7,383 bases of DNA from NCBI GenBank assembly GCA_014381035.1, contig JACMIS010000532.1, positions 1-7,383 on the forward strand. Reading direction: 5' to 3'. This document shows positions 6,185 to 7,383 of the stretch, piece by piece. The position numbers and the translations under genes are program-made. The notes under the pieces were generated by a model. That model saw nothing but the letters and a program-made list of their open reading frames with translations, was not told the DNA's origin and did not search any database. Position 1 is the stretch's first letter. The number at the start of each line of letters is the position of its first letter. The DNA comes from Armatimonadota bacterium (GTDB lineage: Bacteria; Armatimonadota; Armatimonadia; Armatimonadales; Armatimonadaceae).

Positions 6185-6226
6185 CCCCCCTGGAAACGTT
6201 ATTGAAATAACCGTCTCCAGAGGGGG
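6185..6226 (-). terminator. Long hairpin, likely terminator of the tRNA transcript
   Basis: CCCCC (6185-6189) through 6203 pairs back with 6206-6226, with one bulged base at each of two places and one mismatch. This gives a stem of roughly 18 bp with a very tight loop. On the minus strand the stem is followed by a T-rich run, the complement of 6171-6184, so it suits termination of the minus-strand tRNA-Pro transcript, whose 3' end is 67 bases away. On the plus strand there is no T-tract, so it is at best a weak end point for the ankyrin gene. A 12-bp perfect palindrome, GGCGAATTCGCC (6225-6236), overlaps its right edge. Confidence 0.65.
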
Positions 6227-6292
6227 CGAATTCGCCGTAAGATGAGGTCGGAGGGTCAAAACCGGTGTTCTACCGTCGACAACATATTTTAA

Positions 6293-6366
6293 TCGGGGCG
6301 GCGGGATTCGAACCCACGACCTCTGCGACCCGAACGCAGCGCTCTACCAAGCTGAGCCACGCCCCG
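6293..6366 (-). tRNA. tRNA-Pro (anticodon CGG)
   Basis: The minus strand folds into a complete 74-base cloverleaf. The acceptor stem is CGGGGCG with CGCCCCG, followed by discriminator A. The D arm is GCTC/GAGC, and the anticodon stem is CTGCG/CGCAG around loop TTCGGGT with CGG at positions 34-36. The variable loop has 5 bases, and the T arm is GTGGG-TTCGAAT-CCCGC. Anticodon CGG reads the proline codon CCG. The 3' CCA is not encoded; the next bases on the minus strand are TTA, so it must be added by CCA-adding enzyme. The gene stands alone, with a hairpin terminator downstream. Confidence 0.96.
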
Positions 6367-6405
6367 ATGTTTCGCCAAACGCCTGAAAAGAGCGTCGGAC
6401 GTTTT

Positions 6406-6444
6406 GTGCAGGGGTATGTTACCGTGCTTTTCACCCCGTTGCAC
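6406..6444. repeat. Inverted repeat upstream of tRNA-Pro
   Basis: GTGCA-GGGGT (6406-6415) pairs with ACCCC-GT-TGCAC (6433-6444): two 5-bp blocks separated on one side by a 2-base bulge, around a 17-base loop. It lies 40-78 bases 5' of the tRNA on the tRNA's strand, in a stretch without genes (6367-6615). No T-tract follows on either strand. It could be an operator or processing site of the tRNA transcript; function is unknown. Confidence 0.45.
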
Positions 6445-6557
6445 GTTTGACTACCTTCACGGATCACATATTTTTTCCGGAGTTGTGAATCGTAGCCGCC
6501 AAAATACTCCGCGCGTCACGCCACTTCGAAAAAAGCAGAAAGTCACTCGCAGACGAT

Positions 6558-6586
6558 TTGACACGCGCCCAGCGCACCCTTACAAT
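6558..6586 (+). promoter_or_regulatory. Near-consensus sigma-70 promoter of pckG (TTGACA-N17-TACAAT)
   Basis: A perfect -35 box TTGACA (6558-6563) is followed after exactly 17 bases by the -10 box TACAAT (6581-6586), one base off consensus. Transcription would start near 6593, about 23 bases before the TTG start codon. This predicts strong housekeeping expression of the PEP carboxykinase gene. Confidence 0.82.
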
Positions 6587-6615
6587 GTTTCTATAGTCTC
6601 GAAAGGTTTTCTCTA

Positions 6616-7383
6616 TTGTTGTCTGTATCCGCTGCCTCGCTTACTGCCCATCCCGAACTGAACCAATGGATCGCGGAGTGTGCCATGCTTACCGAGGCGG
6701 AGCAAGTTTATCTTTGCGACGGCTCGGCGGCGGAGAAAGCACGCTTCCTCGCACAAATGACGAGTGACGGGACGCTGCAGACGCTGAATCAGACGACGCA
6801 TCCCGGCTGTTATCTGCATCGGAGCGACTCGCGCGATGTCGCCCGCGTCGAGGATCGCACCTTTATCTGTTCTCCGCGAAAAGAGGACGCCGGCCCGACC
6901 AATAACTGGATGGCTCCCGACGACGCGAAAGCCCTCCTGCGTCCGTTATTCGCGGGGGCGATGCGCGGCAAAACACTGTACGTAGTGCCGTATTTGATGG
7001 GACCGGTCGGTTCGCCGTCCGCCCGCGTCGGCGTCGAGATCACCGATTCGCCCTATGTCGTCGTTTCGATGGGCGTGATGACGCGAATGGGCAAGCCCGC
7101 ACTGGATGCGCTCGGCACGAAGGGCAGGTTTGTTCCCGGATTGCACGCGACGGGCGATCTGGACCCGGCGAACCGTTATATCTGCCATTTCCCGGCGGAA
7201 CGACTTATCTGGTCGGTCGGCTCCAATTACGGCGGGAACGCGCTTCTGGGCAAGAAATGCTTCGCGCTTCGGATCGCGTCCGCGCTGGCAAGGGATGAGG
7301 GCTGGCTCGCCGAACACATGCTCCTGTTAGAGTTGACCGACCCCGAGGGCGAGAAAACCTATTTCGCGGGGGCGTTTCCGTCG
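6616..7383 (+). CDS. Phosphoenolpyruvate carboxykinase (GTP), N-terminal part
   Basis: The right edge cuts the gene, leaving 256 of the roughly 600 residues usual for this enzyme. It converts oxaloacetate and GTP to phosphoenolpyruvate, GDP and CO2, the entry step of gluconeogenesis, in the cytoplasm. Diagnostic blocks are HPELNQWIAE near the start, LNQTTHPGCYLHRSD (57-71), DVARVED with PEP-binding Arg77, and MRGKTLYVVPYLMGPVGSP (116-134). Next come GVEITDSPYVVVSMGVMTRMG (139-159) and the substrate/metal site NYGGNALLGKKCFALRIAS with Tyr205, Lys213 and Lys214, then His234. The last residues, FPS, begin the FPSACGKTN-type nucleotide loop. No ATG lies upstream in frame. TTG 6616 is the likely start, 9 bases after AAAGG (6602-6606); a later ATG at 6682-6684 would remove conserved sequence. 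Confidence 0.93.
   Translation, partial: MLSVSAASLTAHPELNQWIAECAMLTEAEQVYLCDGSAAEKARFLAQMTSDGTLQTLNQTTHPGCYLHRSDSRDVARVEDRTFICSPRKEDAGPTNNWMAPDDAKALLRPLFAGAMRGKTLYVVPYLMGPVGSPSARVGVEITDSPYVVVSMGVMTRMGKPALDALGTKGRFVPGLHATGDLDPANRYICHFPAERLIWSVGSNYGGNALLGKKCFALRIASALARDEGWLAEHMLLLELTDPEGEKTYFAGAFPS

Noticed and set aside
6404..6661. Plus-strand open frame of 85 codons before pckG
   Set aside because: It covers the inverted repeat and the pckG promoter, overlaps the pckG start and encodes a low-complexity basic peptide.
6946..7317. Minus-strand open frame of 123 codons
   Set aside because: It is fully antisense to the PEP carboxykinase coding sequence, which carries the conserved blocks.

Overview
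The window is bacterial DNA of moderately high GC. Genes are densely packed, and most starts carry a Shine-Dalgarno sequence. It holds seven recognisable protein genes (one cut by the right edge), one small secreted-peptide gene that looks frameshifted, and one tRNA. The gene set is a phytanoyl-CoA-dioxygenase-like protein, a Rieske oxygenase, a TIGR03790 protein, an M50B-like membrane peptidase, an ankyrin protein and a GTP-type PEP carboxykinase. This mix would suit a Planctomycetota-, Armatimonadota- or Acidobacteriota-like organism. That placement is inference from gene families only; there is no rRNA or marker gene to settle it.

Layout. Positions 16-95 hold an unusual G-rich octamer repeat that folds back into a perfect 30-bp hairpin. 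It lies directly upstream of an oxygenase pair: a PhyH-family non-haem iron protein (106-933) and, 16 bp later, a Rieske ring-hydroxylase-type alpha subunit (950-2185). Spacing and strand make these an operon. The Rieske protein has the Glu-Cys-Tyr-His pattern of the quaternary-amine group (CntA/GbcA type). The PhyH protein appears to have His-x-Gly where His-x-Asp is usual. A near-consensus promoter begins on the Rieske stop codon and drives a small secreted peptide gene (2240-2443) whose C-terminus seems to continue in another frame. A 94-residue orphan follows (2647-2931).

The TIGR03790 protein (2992-4191) has its start codon inside a strong predicted hairpin. It overlaps tail-to-tail by 11 bp with a minus-strand M50B-like peptidase (4181-4942). 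A 230-bp divergent spacer then leads to an ankyrin-repeat protein (5173-6174), which prefers GAG for glutamate while the Rieske gene prefers GAA. A long hairpin at 6185-6226 separates it from a minus-strand tRNA-Pro(CGG) at 6293-6366. A textbook sigma-70 promoter (6558-6586) then precedes a TTG-started pckG, which is cut off just before its nucleotide-binding loop.

The two oxygenases probably work in one oxidative pathway for a small organic substrate. The remaining genes look like independent transcription units. I see no CRISPR array, transposase or defence cassette. The least explained items are the octamer hairpin, the HxG site of the PhyH protein, the start-codon hairpin of the TIGR03790 gene and the frameshifted peptide.
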